A stretch of DNA of 64,000 nucleotides from Conchocele bisecta (Eukaryota > Mollusca > Bivalvia > Lucinida > Thyasiridae): assembly GCA_029237695.1 (NCBI GenBank), contig CM055274.1:22061505-22125504 (forward strand), read 5' to 3'. How positions within the stretch are numbered: the first letter of the stretch is position 1; every line of letters begins with the position of its first letter. Below are positions 22,220 through 33,200 of the stretch, piece by piece. The position numbers and the translations under genes are program-made. The notes under the pieces are model-generated. The model worked only from the letters and a program-made list of their open reading frames with translations. It did no database searches and was not told where the DNA came from.

Positions 22220-22435
22220 GTCACATTTTTACAAAAAGTGTGATTTTTTAATATGGCAAAAAGTTGCTGGGTGGTATACTTCAAAATGGTGCCATACATT
22301 CATCCAGCGGGTTACAGAGCGCAGACAAGTTGCATTACACTCGTAATTGATTATAGTTATCAGAAAAATATGTCTGCTTATGTACCACAGGTGGGGGGAG
22401 GGTTTCCATATTTGGCCCATGGCCTATATCAGAAA
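22220..22435. repeat. Copy of the 18137-18840 repeat family
   Basis: Contains CAAAATGGTGCCATACATTC, CCAGCGG, TTATGTACCACAGG and TTCCATATTTGGCCCATGGC. These match the ends of the element at 18137-18840, partly in inverted orientation. Together the two pieces bracket the nuclease-like pseudogene. Confidence 0.6.
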
Positions 22436-22999
22436 CGAAACACAGGCTAACACTGTCCGCAAAAGTTATACTCCACTTTCTAGAACCACTTGATTTGCTA
22501 ATGTTGTATATCTCTCCAGTAACCGCCAGGGTACTACCAGTTGCGTAAAATCGCAATGCAGTCAACACTTGCAATGACACTGACAGACTGTGTGATCTCA
22601 GGGTTGACCGTATAATGTCAGCATGTTCAATGTCGCATACTTGTAGAAAAACAATGACGAGACAGCCTGCATTTCGATATTTGGTCCTCGTTATCCATGA
22701 AGTCTAGGGGATTGGTTCGGTCCTAAAGACTCGTTCCCATGGTAAATTGCGAGCCTGGATTATAGCAACTGCAGCTGCCATCGTTTGTATGTTCTGTAAA
22801 GAAAGAACAAACAACAGTCGGATAGTCAATCAGACGGATGGACGGACGGACGTTCATACATGACACACCATTAGGTGGTATATTCATCGTTTTTAAAGAA
22901 AAGAATGACCACTTAAGACACAATAGGCTTCGGTTACGGAATATGTTGCATTGTTTTCGTTTCTCTTAGGCGACACCTCCAACCACCTAAGATCCCAAA
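22436..22999. other. Gene-free interval
   Basis: No exon recognised. A GGACGGACGGACG run lies at 22840. Confidence 0.35.
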
Positions 23000-23007
23000 C
23001 ATGTGCC

Positions 23008-23434
23008 CGGACGAAGGCAGAGCAGGGCAGGGCAGGGCAGGGCAGGTCAGGGCAGGGCAGGTCAGGTCAGGTCAGGGCAGGGCAGGGCAGGGCAGGGCAG
23101 GGCAGGGCAGGGCGGGCAGGGCAGGGAGGGCAGGGCAGGGCAGGGCAGGGCAGGGCAGGGCAGGGAGGGCAGGGCAGGGCAGGGCAGGGCAGGCAGGGCA
23201 GGGCAGGGCAGGGCAGGTCAGGGCGGGCAGGGCAGGGCAGGGCAGGGCAGGGCAGGGCAGGTCAGGGCAGGGCAGGGGCAGGGCAGGTCAGGGCAGGCAG
23301 GGCAGGGCAGGGCAGGGCAGGGCAGGGCAGGGCAGGGCAGGGCAGGGCAGGGCAGGGCAGGGCAGGGCAGGGCAGGGCAGGGCAGGGCAGGGCAGGGCAG
23401 GGCAGGGCAGGGCAGGGCAGGGCAGGGCAGGGCA
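23008..23434. repeat. Pentanucleotide array (GGGCA)n
   Basis: About 425 bp of (GGGCA)n with point variants (GGTCA) and single-base indels concentrated in the left half; the right 140 bp are nearly pure. It is strongly purine-rich on the plus strand, with regular G triplets. Open frames here are artefacts of a 5 bp repeat without stops. Confidence 0.97.
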
Positions 23435-25075
23435 GACCGATACCTTCCTACACCGACCGACACAAACCGACGCCGACACCGAGAGACCGACAGACACCGA
23501 CCGACCAACTGACACCAACACCGACCGACACCGATTGACACTGACCGACACCGATTGACACTGATAGACACTGATAGACACCGACCGACACTGCCCGACA
23601 CTGACCGACACTGACTGACACCAACAAAACTACACCGATCGACACCGATTGACACCAACCGACCGACCGACCGACAGACCGACCGATCACCTTACCGAAA
23701 CCGACCGACATACCGACCGACCAGACCGACCGACCGACACCAACCGACACCGACCGACACCGACCGACCCGGATCGACCAACCGACAGACCGACACAGAC
23801 CGACACCGACTGAAACCGACTGACACCGACTGACTGACTGACACCGACCGACTGACCGACACCGACCGACCGACACCGACCGACCGACTGACACCGACCG
23901 TGCGAAACCAACTGACCGACACCGACATACCGACATGAACAGACCGACACCGACCGACCGACCCGGACCGACCGACACAGACCGAAACCGACTGACACCG
24001 ACCAACACCGACTAACACCGACTGACACTGACCGACCGACACCGACAGACCGACTGACACCGACATTGCGAAACCAACTGACCGACATACCGACACCGAC
24101 CGAGACCGACCGACCGACCGACCGACCGACCGACCGACCGACACACCTACACCGACCGACACCGACCGACCGACCGACACCAACCGACCGACACTGACAG
24201 ACCCTGACCGACCGACCGACCGACCGACTGACACCGATCGACACCGACTGACACCGACCGACCGACACCGACCGACCGACCGACACACCTACACCGACCA
24301 ACACCGACCGAACGACACCAACCGACCGACACCAACCGACGGACACCGACTGACACCGACCGACACTGACAGACCCTGACCGACCGACCGACCGACCGAC
24401 CGACCGACCGACCGACCGACCGACCGACCGACCGACCGACCGACCGACCGACCGACCGACACTGACTGACACCGACTGACACCGACCGACCGACACCGAC
24501 CGACCGACACCGACCGACTGACACAGACCGTGCGAAACCAACTAACCGACACCGACATACCGACATCAACCGACCGACACCGACCGACACCGACCGACCC
24601 GGACCGACCGACCGACACAGACCGAAACCGACCAACACCGACTGACACCGACTGACACCGAACGACCGACACCGACCGACCGACTGACACCGACATTGCG
24701 AAACCAACTGACCGACATCGACATACCGACACCGACCGACCGACCGACCGACCGACCGACCGACCGACCGAACGACCGACCGAACGACCGACCGACACTG
24801 GCAAACCTGCACCGACGGACACCGACCGACCGACACCAACCGACAGACTGACACCGACCGACCAACACCGACCGTGCGAAACCAACAGACCGACACTGAC
24901 CGACCGACCGACCGACCACCGACACCGACTGATCGACCGATACCGACTGATCGACCAACACTGACCGACACCGACCGACTGACAGACCGACAGACACCGA
25001 CCGACACTGACCAACTGACACCGACCAACTGATACCGACCAACTGACTGACACCAACCGACAAACAGACATACAT
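23435..25075. repeat. (CCGA)n/(CCGACA)n array with 630 bp higher-order repeat
   Basis: About 1.64 kb of CCGA and CCGACA units. Rare interruptions TGCGAAACCAA lie at 23901, 24067, 24531, 24697 and 24875. The pairs 23901/24531 and 24067/24697 are each exactly 630 bp apart, which shows a higher-order duplication. Long open frames on the minus strand (SVGRSVSVG type) are artefacts. Confidence 0.95.
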
Positions 25076-25374
25076 GAACAGCATACATATGGTTCGTTAC
25101 GAGCCGGCTCATCTGGATCTACAGTGGTTGTAAATGTTGTCGATAACTGGGCATAACGAGTACTGGTAACGACATGACCTTACATCACAAATAGCAATAC
25201 ACGGGTAACTATCACAGGTGTGGCTATCTATATGTAAGCATATATGGTTTATATGGCAGATACTTGCTAAAATAGTACGTATGAAGTGAGCATTTACCTG
25301 CTGTCAGTGAATTGTTTTCTCCACCTCGGCTCACATGGGGGCATCCATCTTTGTTTATTTCATTAGTTCCGACT
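25076..25374. other. Gene-free interval
   Basis: Only a fragment GAGCCGGCTCATCTGGATCT near 25100, the right half of a palindrome found in the piggyBac-like MITEs. Confidence 0.4.
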
Positions 25375-25548
25375 TAAATATTTAAGTTATAACTTAAGAC
25401 TGCTAGCTACCTGTCTTAGTTTTCCATCGTAAATTTCGATTGTCGTTCTTGCTAAGATGTTTTGTGAAACGGACTAAGCAACTACTCCGGACTTAAGTTA
25501 TAACTTATGACAAAAGTACTTGCTTAGTTCGTTAGTGAAACGGGCCCC
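25375..25548. repeat. Degraded GGGGCCCGTTTCAC-ended element
   Basis: Ends GTTAGTGAAACGGGCCCC and contains TTAAGTTATAACTTATGACA, as in the repeat at 17288. The left end is eroded. Confidence 0.5.
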
Positions 25549-25550
25549 AG

Positions 25551-25658
25551 GGCTCAGTTGCTCAAAAGCTCTGTTAGTTTAACAGACTATTAAATCCTTA
25601 ACATTGTTAAGGATTTAACAGTCTGTTAAGCTAACAGAGGTTTGGAGCAACCGGGCCC
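25551..25658. mobile_element. Hairpin MITE, GGGCCCGGTTGCTCAAAGC family
   Basis: A near-perfect inverted repeat of ~50 bp arms centred near 25604 (AATCCTTAACATTGTTAAGGATT), ending GAGCAACCGGGCCC. Another full copy is at 60377-60485, and half copies flank the foldback at 41451-42025. Confidence 0.88.
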
Positions 25659-26359
25659 AGGATATTAATAATAACAATTAAAATAATAGTAATACTAAAA
25701 TACAAACACGGTGAACATAAGTCCGCAGTGACATAGGACGTATGCAAAACAAACCACCATCCATAGACACACATTGTGGCCAAATAGTATCGACATCGGT
25801 GAAGCGGTTCGTGAGTTATTGAAAAATGAAAGGTGTTACTAACGTACGTACGCACGTTATAGGTTTAACCACACTAAATCACCAGGGGCCCGTTTCACTA
25901 AACTTCTTACGATAACACATTATCTTACGAACTTCTTAGGCGCATTTTACCGTTTCAATAACGTCAACTTCGTGCGAACCTTTTTGCGAAGTTCGTAACT
26001 TTCCACGTAAGTCTGCGATAGGTATTTGGCTGTCGTACGAAGATTTGTTATCGCAAGTGTCACGGCCGCCATACATGTATTTCATGAATAACATCGCCGT
26101 CAAATCGGCGGTGCATATTTCGCCCTATAGGTTTCGCCCTATCCTTCCGTCTGTCTGTCTGTCCGTTTATTTTTTAGTAACGATACATCCTTCCGCAGTG
26201 ATACAATTACCCTCACTACTGATCGTACGTCCGTTCGTCTGTTTATTTTTTTTTTAATTTGTCTGTCCGTCTGTCTGTTCGTGTGCTTACTTTTTGGAAG
26301 TTTTTGTAAGTTTCTCAAATCACTTATAGGGGCCCTAAGTCCGTAGACAAACCGAATGT
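25659..26359. repeat. Mixed low-complexity and repeat fragments
   Basis: 25720-25835 resembles one degenerate unit of the repeats at 47530-48235 (CCATAGACA-CACATTG). 25884-26060 is another GGGGCCCGTTTCACTAAAC-ended element with an ACGAACTTCTTA interior. 26140-26285 is CTGT/CCGT-rich simple sequence. No exon. Confidence 0.5.
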
Positions 26360-26880
26360 TCTAGCTTTAGCTGCTTATCAGTTAGCCAGCAAATGCAACC
26401 CAAATACAACGTGGCTTATAGAGTAGTAACTCACTATACTTGTAGCTGTTGATCAGTTAGTCCAGCAAATGCAGCCTGATATAACGTGGCTTATAGAATA
26501 GTGACTCACTATACTTGTACCTGCTGACCAGTTAGCCAGCATATGCAGCCTGATATAACGTGTCTTATAGAGTAGTGACTCACTATACGTATAGCTGTTG
26601 ATCAGTTAGCCAGCATATGCAGCCTGATATAACGTGTCTTATAGAGTAGTGACTCACTATACGTATATAATCACTATAATCGTATCTGTTGATCAGCTAG
26701 CCCAACAAATGCAGCCTGATATAACGTGGCTTATAATTGTGGATGCTTATCAGTTATCCCAACAAATGCAGCCTGATATAACGTGGCTTATGGAGTAGTT
26801 ACTCACTATAAATTTACCTTCTGATCAGTTAGCCAGCAAATGCAGCCTGATATAATGTGGTTTAAGGAGGAGTGACTAAT
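26360..26880. repeat. Tandem array of ~72 bp units
   Basis: About seven units carry CAGTTAGCCAGC, AAATGCAGCCTGATATAACG and TAGTGACTCACTATA, with spacing near 72 bp and some truncated units. No coding capacity. Confidence 0.88.
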
Positions 26881-27043
26881 TATAATTGTAGTGTGGTGTA
26901 GGGGTGAAATGGATGAAAACACAAATCAAATAACTTTCAAAAGTAATATTTGTAATTTGTTGTCATATTAGGAATATTACCGATGTCCGTCTGCTGTTCG
27001 CAACCATTTCCAGAACATTTTCAGAAAACAAAATGTTTATTAC

Positions 27044-27645
27044 TGTATACTATATGGTACATCGAGTTGCCATCTCCGCCATCTTTGTATGTACACCCAT
27101 CTTACAGTTTCATAACTTCGACCGTTTGACACATACAGCAAATAATATGACAGAAAAAGTATTACAATGTGATGTAATACATTATAGACAGATATGACAA
27201 CAGCGTGCTATAAATAGTATGCCAGAAAATTATACAAAAGGTTAAGGTCATGTAACGCCTGGCTAAATGGTTCGAACCCGTATTCAACCTGCTACATTGG
27301 GGGGGGGGGGGGGATCCCAAAGGGGGGAATCACAAAATCAGAAAGGAATATTTACATCGACAAAAATGTATATTCAGCCCTGAAATTATAATAACCCGAC
27401 CTGGTTCCAGGTCCATACCACACCAAAGCCACTTGGCCCCTTCTCCTAAAAGTAATAGGAAATCAGACTTTGTGTGATGAAAACAACCAATAGGACGTTA
27501 CACAAACTTGTATTTATAGGTATGTCAAATTATGTGTGGTATGTGTCAAACGCCACAAGAGGTAAACGTTACTGATGATGGATTGCATACAATAAGATGG
27601 AAAACATAGCAACTCCATGCCCCGTATAGTATACAGTAACAAGAT
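27044..27645. mobile_element. Foldback element, GTTACTGTATACTATAYGGC family, split by a SINE fragment
   Basis: The left end TGTATACTATATGGTACATC matches 1896 onward through CATCTCCGCCATCTTTGTAT. The inverted right end CCCCGTATAGTATACAGTAAC is at 27621-27643. The interior is interrupted at about 27245-27450 by a SINE fragment carrying a 17-base G-run (27298-27314) and TTCAGCCCTGAAATT. Confidence 0.75.
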
Positions 27646-27793
27646 AAAGCCAATAAAAATCACATTTGAGATCATCAAAGATTCAAGCACTTGAAATGTT
27701 GCAGACATTGGTTACCCTGCGTACCGGGCGAAGGATGAGTTCTACTCCGAGGATGGCGACATCCACAGTGTCTCTAGTGAGTTTCTCGGTGAA

Positions 27794-28041
27794 TTAACCC
27801 TTTCAACCCTAAGGAACTGGAATGGACTGTGATATGCTAATGTTCCGACCAATCCAATGGTCACAACATGATTTTCAGATTCGTCCATTTATGAAAAGGG
27901 GGTATTTGTCGTTCTCAAAAATATGAAAATTACTTTCAAACAGTGTAGATCCTGATGAGACGGCTCGTTACGAGCCGGCTCATCTGGATCTGCACTGTTT
28001 GCATAAACCGATATAGCGCGCTTTCGGGTTCAAAGGGTTAA
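27794..28041. mobile_element. piggyBac-like MITE, TTAACCCTTTCAACCC family
   Basis: Flanked by TTAA on both sides, with inverted ends CCCTTTCAACCC / GGGTTCAAAGGG. The interior has a palindrome of GATGAGACGGCTCGTTACG type. Related copies are at 37530-37777 and 61412-61658. TTAA plus a CCC start is the piggyBac signature. Confidence 0.85.
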
Positions 28042-28696
28042 TAATGTTGTCTCAGTCATCATTAATCGACTGGACACCATCAGTTTTCCCACCGAGGAAC
28101 AAGGCCTGGCCAACCGTAAAATTCAAAGGACTGAAAGTCCTGAAATCCTTTGCAGTACGTGCTTGTGGAGGACACATATACTAAGAATTAATTTGTTGGA
28201 AAGTACATTGTAGTCTTAAGAATTGGCACAAGGAGGGATGCGGAACTTTGCGAAATTAATGTATTGCGGCTTGTCAGTAGTTGAGACAGCAACTACTCAA
28301 ATGTTCAGCTACATACAAGTTTCACTTGCTCAATAATTTCCCGACTATATATACTCACAGGATATATTGCTTTGGCATATGTTATTATACACTAGTTCTG
28401 AAATATATATGCATTACCATAGTAACCATGGTAACCAATATTGGAAAACACAAAAATAGTATTTGTTGAAAAGGTGTTTACTTTTTGAAAATCAATGCAA
28501 TACACCCGAGTACTGTTACCATCTTGCAATACACTTAACATGTGAACGTTTAATAATATTGGTTGTCATGGCAACCATTTTAATATTTCACACAAAAAAA
28601 TCATATATACTCCATTTAAAATCAATATATTCGTCGAATCAGTATACATTATCAATGCTGCAAAAACAATATTTATCTTGACAGACATGATTGTTC
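28042..28696. other. Gene-free interval
   Basis: No exon. A near-palindrome ATAGTAACCATGGTAACCA is at 28421 and a related GGTTGTCATGGCAACC at 28560. Confidence 0.4.
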
Positions 28697-28990
28697 AAAG
28701 TAATTTCACCTTCACCTTGGACATGAAGGCCATGAAGGGTGTGGTACATGCATGGAATGAAAATATGGATGATAAGGAAGTATATGAAGTTTGAAGTCAA
28801 TCTGACTTACGGTTGCAGAAAACTTTAAGGCAAATCGTACGGATGCAAATGTCTAAGTAATTTGACCTTGACCTTGGAAATGAAGGCCGCATGAGTGTGG
28901 TATGGAATGAAATTATGGTTGATGATAAGGAAGTATATGAAGTTTGAGTCCATCCGACTTTCCGTCACAGAGATAATGGGTATCCAAACT
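28697..28990. repeat. Two units of a ~170 bp CACCTTGACCTTG-type repeat
   Basis: Two diverged units beginning TTCACCTTCACCTTGGACATG (28703) and TTGACCTTGACCTTGGAAATG (28862). Each is followed by GATAAGGAAGTATATGAAGT. They share the direct-repeat motif with the large array at 30.2-37.2 kb and may be a short relative of that element. Confidence 0.7.
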
Positions 28991-30217
28991 CTTTAACGTG
29001 GACGGACGGAATTACGAAAAGTATATACCCCTCAACATACTTTGTATGCCGGGGGGCGGGGGTATATCAATAGTTTTGTATACACAGTTTAAACTTTATA
29101 TATTTTACAACAATTACAAACAAGAGCGAGCAGTCATGCATGGAACACGACATGTGACATATGTCATCAGTCCCTTTTTTCCTGTCACAGTCATAGCTCA
29201 GGAACTAGACTGGTGACATATGTCATCAGTCCATTTTCTCCTGACACAGTCTCCTAAATTTAAAATTCATATCATTTTCCAATTCAAATATGAATCCTCA
29301 GCGATTTGTAACCCGGAGGATATAACAAAAACGTTCTACTTTCACTTTCATTTCAGCTACACATTCAATATTAATTTATTGAGTAAATGATGCCGAAATA
29401 TTTATTTAAATTAATATCTAATTATTTAAATATACTTTTTTTAATTCATAATACAAATAATCTAGAGATAATTATTATCCTTATTCAAACTCAAGACAAC
29501 GTTTCCTTTGTGAAGTGTATCGTACTATATGTGCTGTGTAACGTCAAGTCGCAAGACTGTCGGCAGCGTATGCGCTAACACACACGACGTGTAATTATCA
29601 AAATATTGCTAGCACCAGTTTGGATTTCCGCGCGAACTGTTTTACTAAATTTATTATAGATTAGTTTATTTTTTAAGTAAAATGGACACTGACTAATAAT
29701 ATCGATGGCTCAAGATGATTAAAACAGTATGTAACTGTCAAAAAAAACAATGTTTCTGCTTTAAATCATCATCATTTCGCTGTCCAATGTCGGATTTTAT
29801 CGAGCCATTGACCTATGTAAAGTTCAGAATGTAAGCTTTAATCTGATTGGTCATTCAAGAAAAACGTCACAGGGAAATCCCGCCCCCTACTATATCATTG
29901 CGCAAAATATCAACATACATAACAAAGAACTCATATTAATACATAACAGTTAGTAGTTTATAAAGTATACACAAACTTTTGCAATAACACACATATAGCA
30001 CAAAAAAAACAAACAACACATGTATTACGCTGAAACGGTAAGATAGCTCGCTGTTTTACTGTTGTTGAACTACTTTTTTATGGCGTAGTACCGCGTGTTT
30101 TTCTAAAGTTAAACCCGCAAACAGTGACACTGCGACCGCCACTTAACTCATTAGCATATCTGCAATGACTGAGAATTTTCATATACATGTACATGTTGTT
30201 ACTAAATCCGAGCTAAT
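28991..30217. other. Gene-free interval
   Basis: No exon recognised. A short duplication of GTGACATATGTCATCAGTCC occurs at 29153 and 29213. A CCAAT-type ATTGGTC plus ACGTCAC cluster at 29848-29870 could be promoter-like, but no gene follows. Confidence 0.35.
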
Positions 30218-33200
30218 AGCTGGGATGACAAGAGTTGTCAGAAGACAACGAAGCTCGCCTGTTGGCAGCATTCATTCAAACTTGTCACAGTTGTATAAAA
30301 AACATGAATATTATATAACTTGACCTTGGGATAAGGGGTGTGCGGTGGACCTTGACATTGAGGTCAGTGGTGGAAGGTGGGTCGTGGATTTGATATAGCA
30401 TGATATAGCATATTAAGATGAATGCATGAATGACATATCAATGCGCTCCCTGAACAGAGAAGGAAAACAAAATTTAACCAAGCTCAAGTTTATGAACACA
30501 CTAAGTTGGTGATTTTCTATAGCATGATAGCTATTCACATGAGGAATGCATGTATAGATGTGCTAAGTTTGTGACCTTGGCCTTTGACGAAAGGGGTGGG
30601 GGTGGGTCATGGATTTGCTGTAGCACAATAGAGTATCATCAGATGAATGCATGTATGAAATATGAAGGTGTTCCCTGTAAAGAAACAGAAGTTATAAAAA
30701 GACATTTACTCCAACATTAAGTATATGATGTTGATCTTGGGGAAAGGGGTGGGTGGGTCATGGATTTGCTGTAGCACAATAGAGGATCATCAGATGAATG
30801 CATGTATGAAATATCAAAACGTTCAAAGTGTAAAGAAACGGATGTTACACAACATTTACCCCAATGTAAAGTTTATGAACATGCTAAGTTTTTGACCTTG
30901 ACCTTGGGGTAAGGGTTAGGTGGTGGGTTGTGGATTTGCTACAGCATGATAGAGGGTCATCTGAGGAATGTATGAATGAAATATCAAGGCGTTCCATCAA
31001 AGGAAACAGTTGTTATCAGACATTTACCCCAACGTTAAGTTTATGAATGTGTCAAGTTTGTGACCTTGACCTTGGGGTAAGGGGTGGGGTGGGTCATGGA
31101 ATTGCTATAGCACGATCGAGTATCATCAGATGAATGCATGTATGAAATATCAAGGCGTTCCATGAAAGGAAACATATGTTATAAGACATTTACCCCAACG
31201 TTAAGTTTATGAATGTGCTAAGTTTGTGACCGTGACCTTGGGGAAAGGGGTGGGGTTGATTATGGATTTGCTATAGCACGATAGAGTATCATCAGATTAA
31301 TGCATGTATGAAATATCAAGGTGTTCAAAGTGTAAAGAAACAGAAGTTACACAACATTTACCCCAACGTTAACTTTATGAACATGCTAAGTTTATAACCT
31401 TGACTTTTGGGTAAGGGTTGGGTGGTGGGTTGTGGATTTGCTACAGCATGACAGAGGGTCATCTGAGGAATGTATGAAATAGGAAGGCGTTCCATGAAAG
31501 GAAACAGACATTTACCCCAACTTTAAGTTTATGAATGTACTAAGTTTGTGACCTTGACCTTGTGGTAAGGGATGGGCGGTGGGTCATGGATTTGCTATAG
31601 CATGATAGAATATCATCAGATGAATACATATTTTAAATATCAAGGCGTTCCATGAAAGGAAACAGATGTTATAAGTTATAATACATTTACCCCAACATTA
31701 AGTTTATGAATGTGCTAAGATTGTGACATTGACCTTGGGGAAAGGGGTGGGCGGTAAGTCATGAATTTGCTATAGCACGATAGAGTATCATCAGATTAAT
31801 GCATGTATGAAATATGAAGGCGTTCCCTGTAAATAAACAGAAGTTACACAACATTTACCCCAACGTTAAGTTTATTGAACATGCTAAGTTTGTGTTACCA
31901 ATTGACCTTGGGGGTTGAAACGATAGGGTAGGGCGAGTGGGTCATGAATTTGCTTAACAGCATGATACAGGGTCATCTGGATGAATGCATGTATGAAATA
32001 TCAAGGCGTTCCAAATGAAAGCGGAAACATATGTTTATAAGATATTTACCCCAACGTTAAGTTATTTGATAATGTGCTTAAGTTTGTGACCTTGATTTCC
32101 TTGGGGTAAGGACTGGGTGGTGGGTGTCATTGGATTTGCTACAGCATGATACAGGGTGTCATCTGAGGAATGCATGTATGAAACAACAAGGTGTTCCATG
32201 AACGGAAACAGAAGCTATAAGAAATTTACCCCAACGTTAAGTTTATGAATGTGCCAAGTTTGTAACCTTGACCTTGGGGTAAGGGCTGAGTGGTGGGTCA
32301 TGGATTTGCTACAGCATGATAGAGGGTCATCTGAGGAATGCATGTATGAAATAACAAGGTGTTCCATGAAGGGAAACAGAAGTTATAAGACATTTACCCA
32401 ACGTTAAGTTTATGAATGTGCCAAGTTTGTGACCTTGACCTTGGGGTAAGGGCTGGGTGGTGGGTCATGGATTTGCTACAGCATGATAGAGTGTCATCTG
32501 AGGAATGCATGTATGAAATAACAAGGTGTTCTATGAAAGGAAACAGAAGTTATCAGACATTTACCCAACGTTAAGTTTATGAATGTGCCAAGTTCGTGAC
32601 CTTGACCTTGGGGTAAGGTCTGGGTGGTGGGTCATGGATTTGCTACAGCATTATAGAGGGTCATCTGAGGAATGCAGGTATGAAATAACAAGGTGTTCCA
32701 TGAAAGGAAACAGAAGTTATCAGACATTTACCCCAACGTTAAGTTTATGAATGTACTAAGTTTGTGACCTTGACCTTGGGGTAAAGGATGGGCGGTGGGT
32801 CATGGATTTGCTATAGCATGATAGAATATCATCAGATGAATACATATTTTAAATATCAAGGCGTTCCATGAAAGGAAACAGATGTTATAAGTTATAATAC
32901 ATGTACCCCAACATTAAGTTAATGAATGTGCTAAGATTGTGACATTGACCTTGGGGAAAGGGGTGGGCGGTGAGTCATGAATTTGCTATAGCACGATAGA
33001 GTATCATCAGATTAATGCATGTATGAAATATGAAGGCGTTCCCTGTAAATAAACAGAAGTTACACAACATTTACCCCAACGTTAAGTTTATGAACATGCT
33101 AAGTTTGTGACCTTGACCTTGGGGTAACGATTGGGTGGGCGGTCGGTCATGGATTTGCTACAGCATGATACAGGGTCATCTGATGAATGCATGTATGAAA

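Noticed and set aside
22951..25112. Long open frames in both strands (AGQGRAGQ-type and SVGRSVSVG-type proteins)
   Set aside because: They come from stop-free simple repeats of 4, 5 and 6 bp and exist in several frames at once; there is no start context, intron or unique sequence.
29830..29900. CCAAT/CRE-like promoter cluster
   Set aside because: Words are short and no gene or transcript start follows; kept only as a remark.
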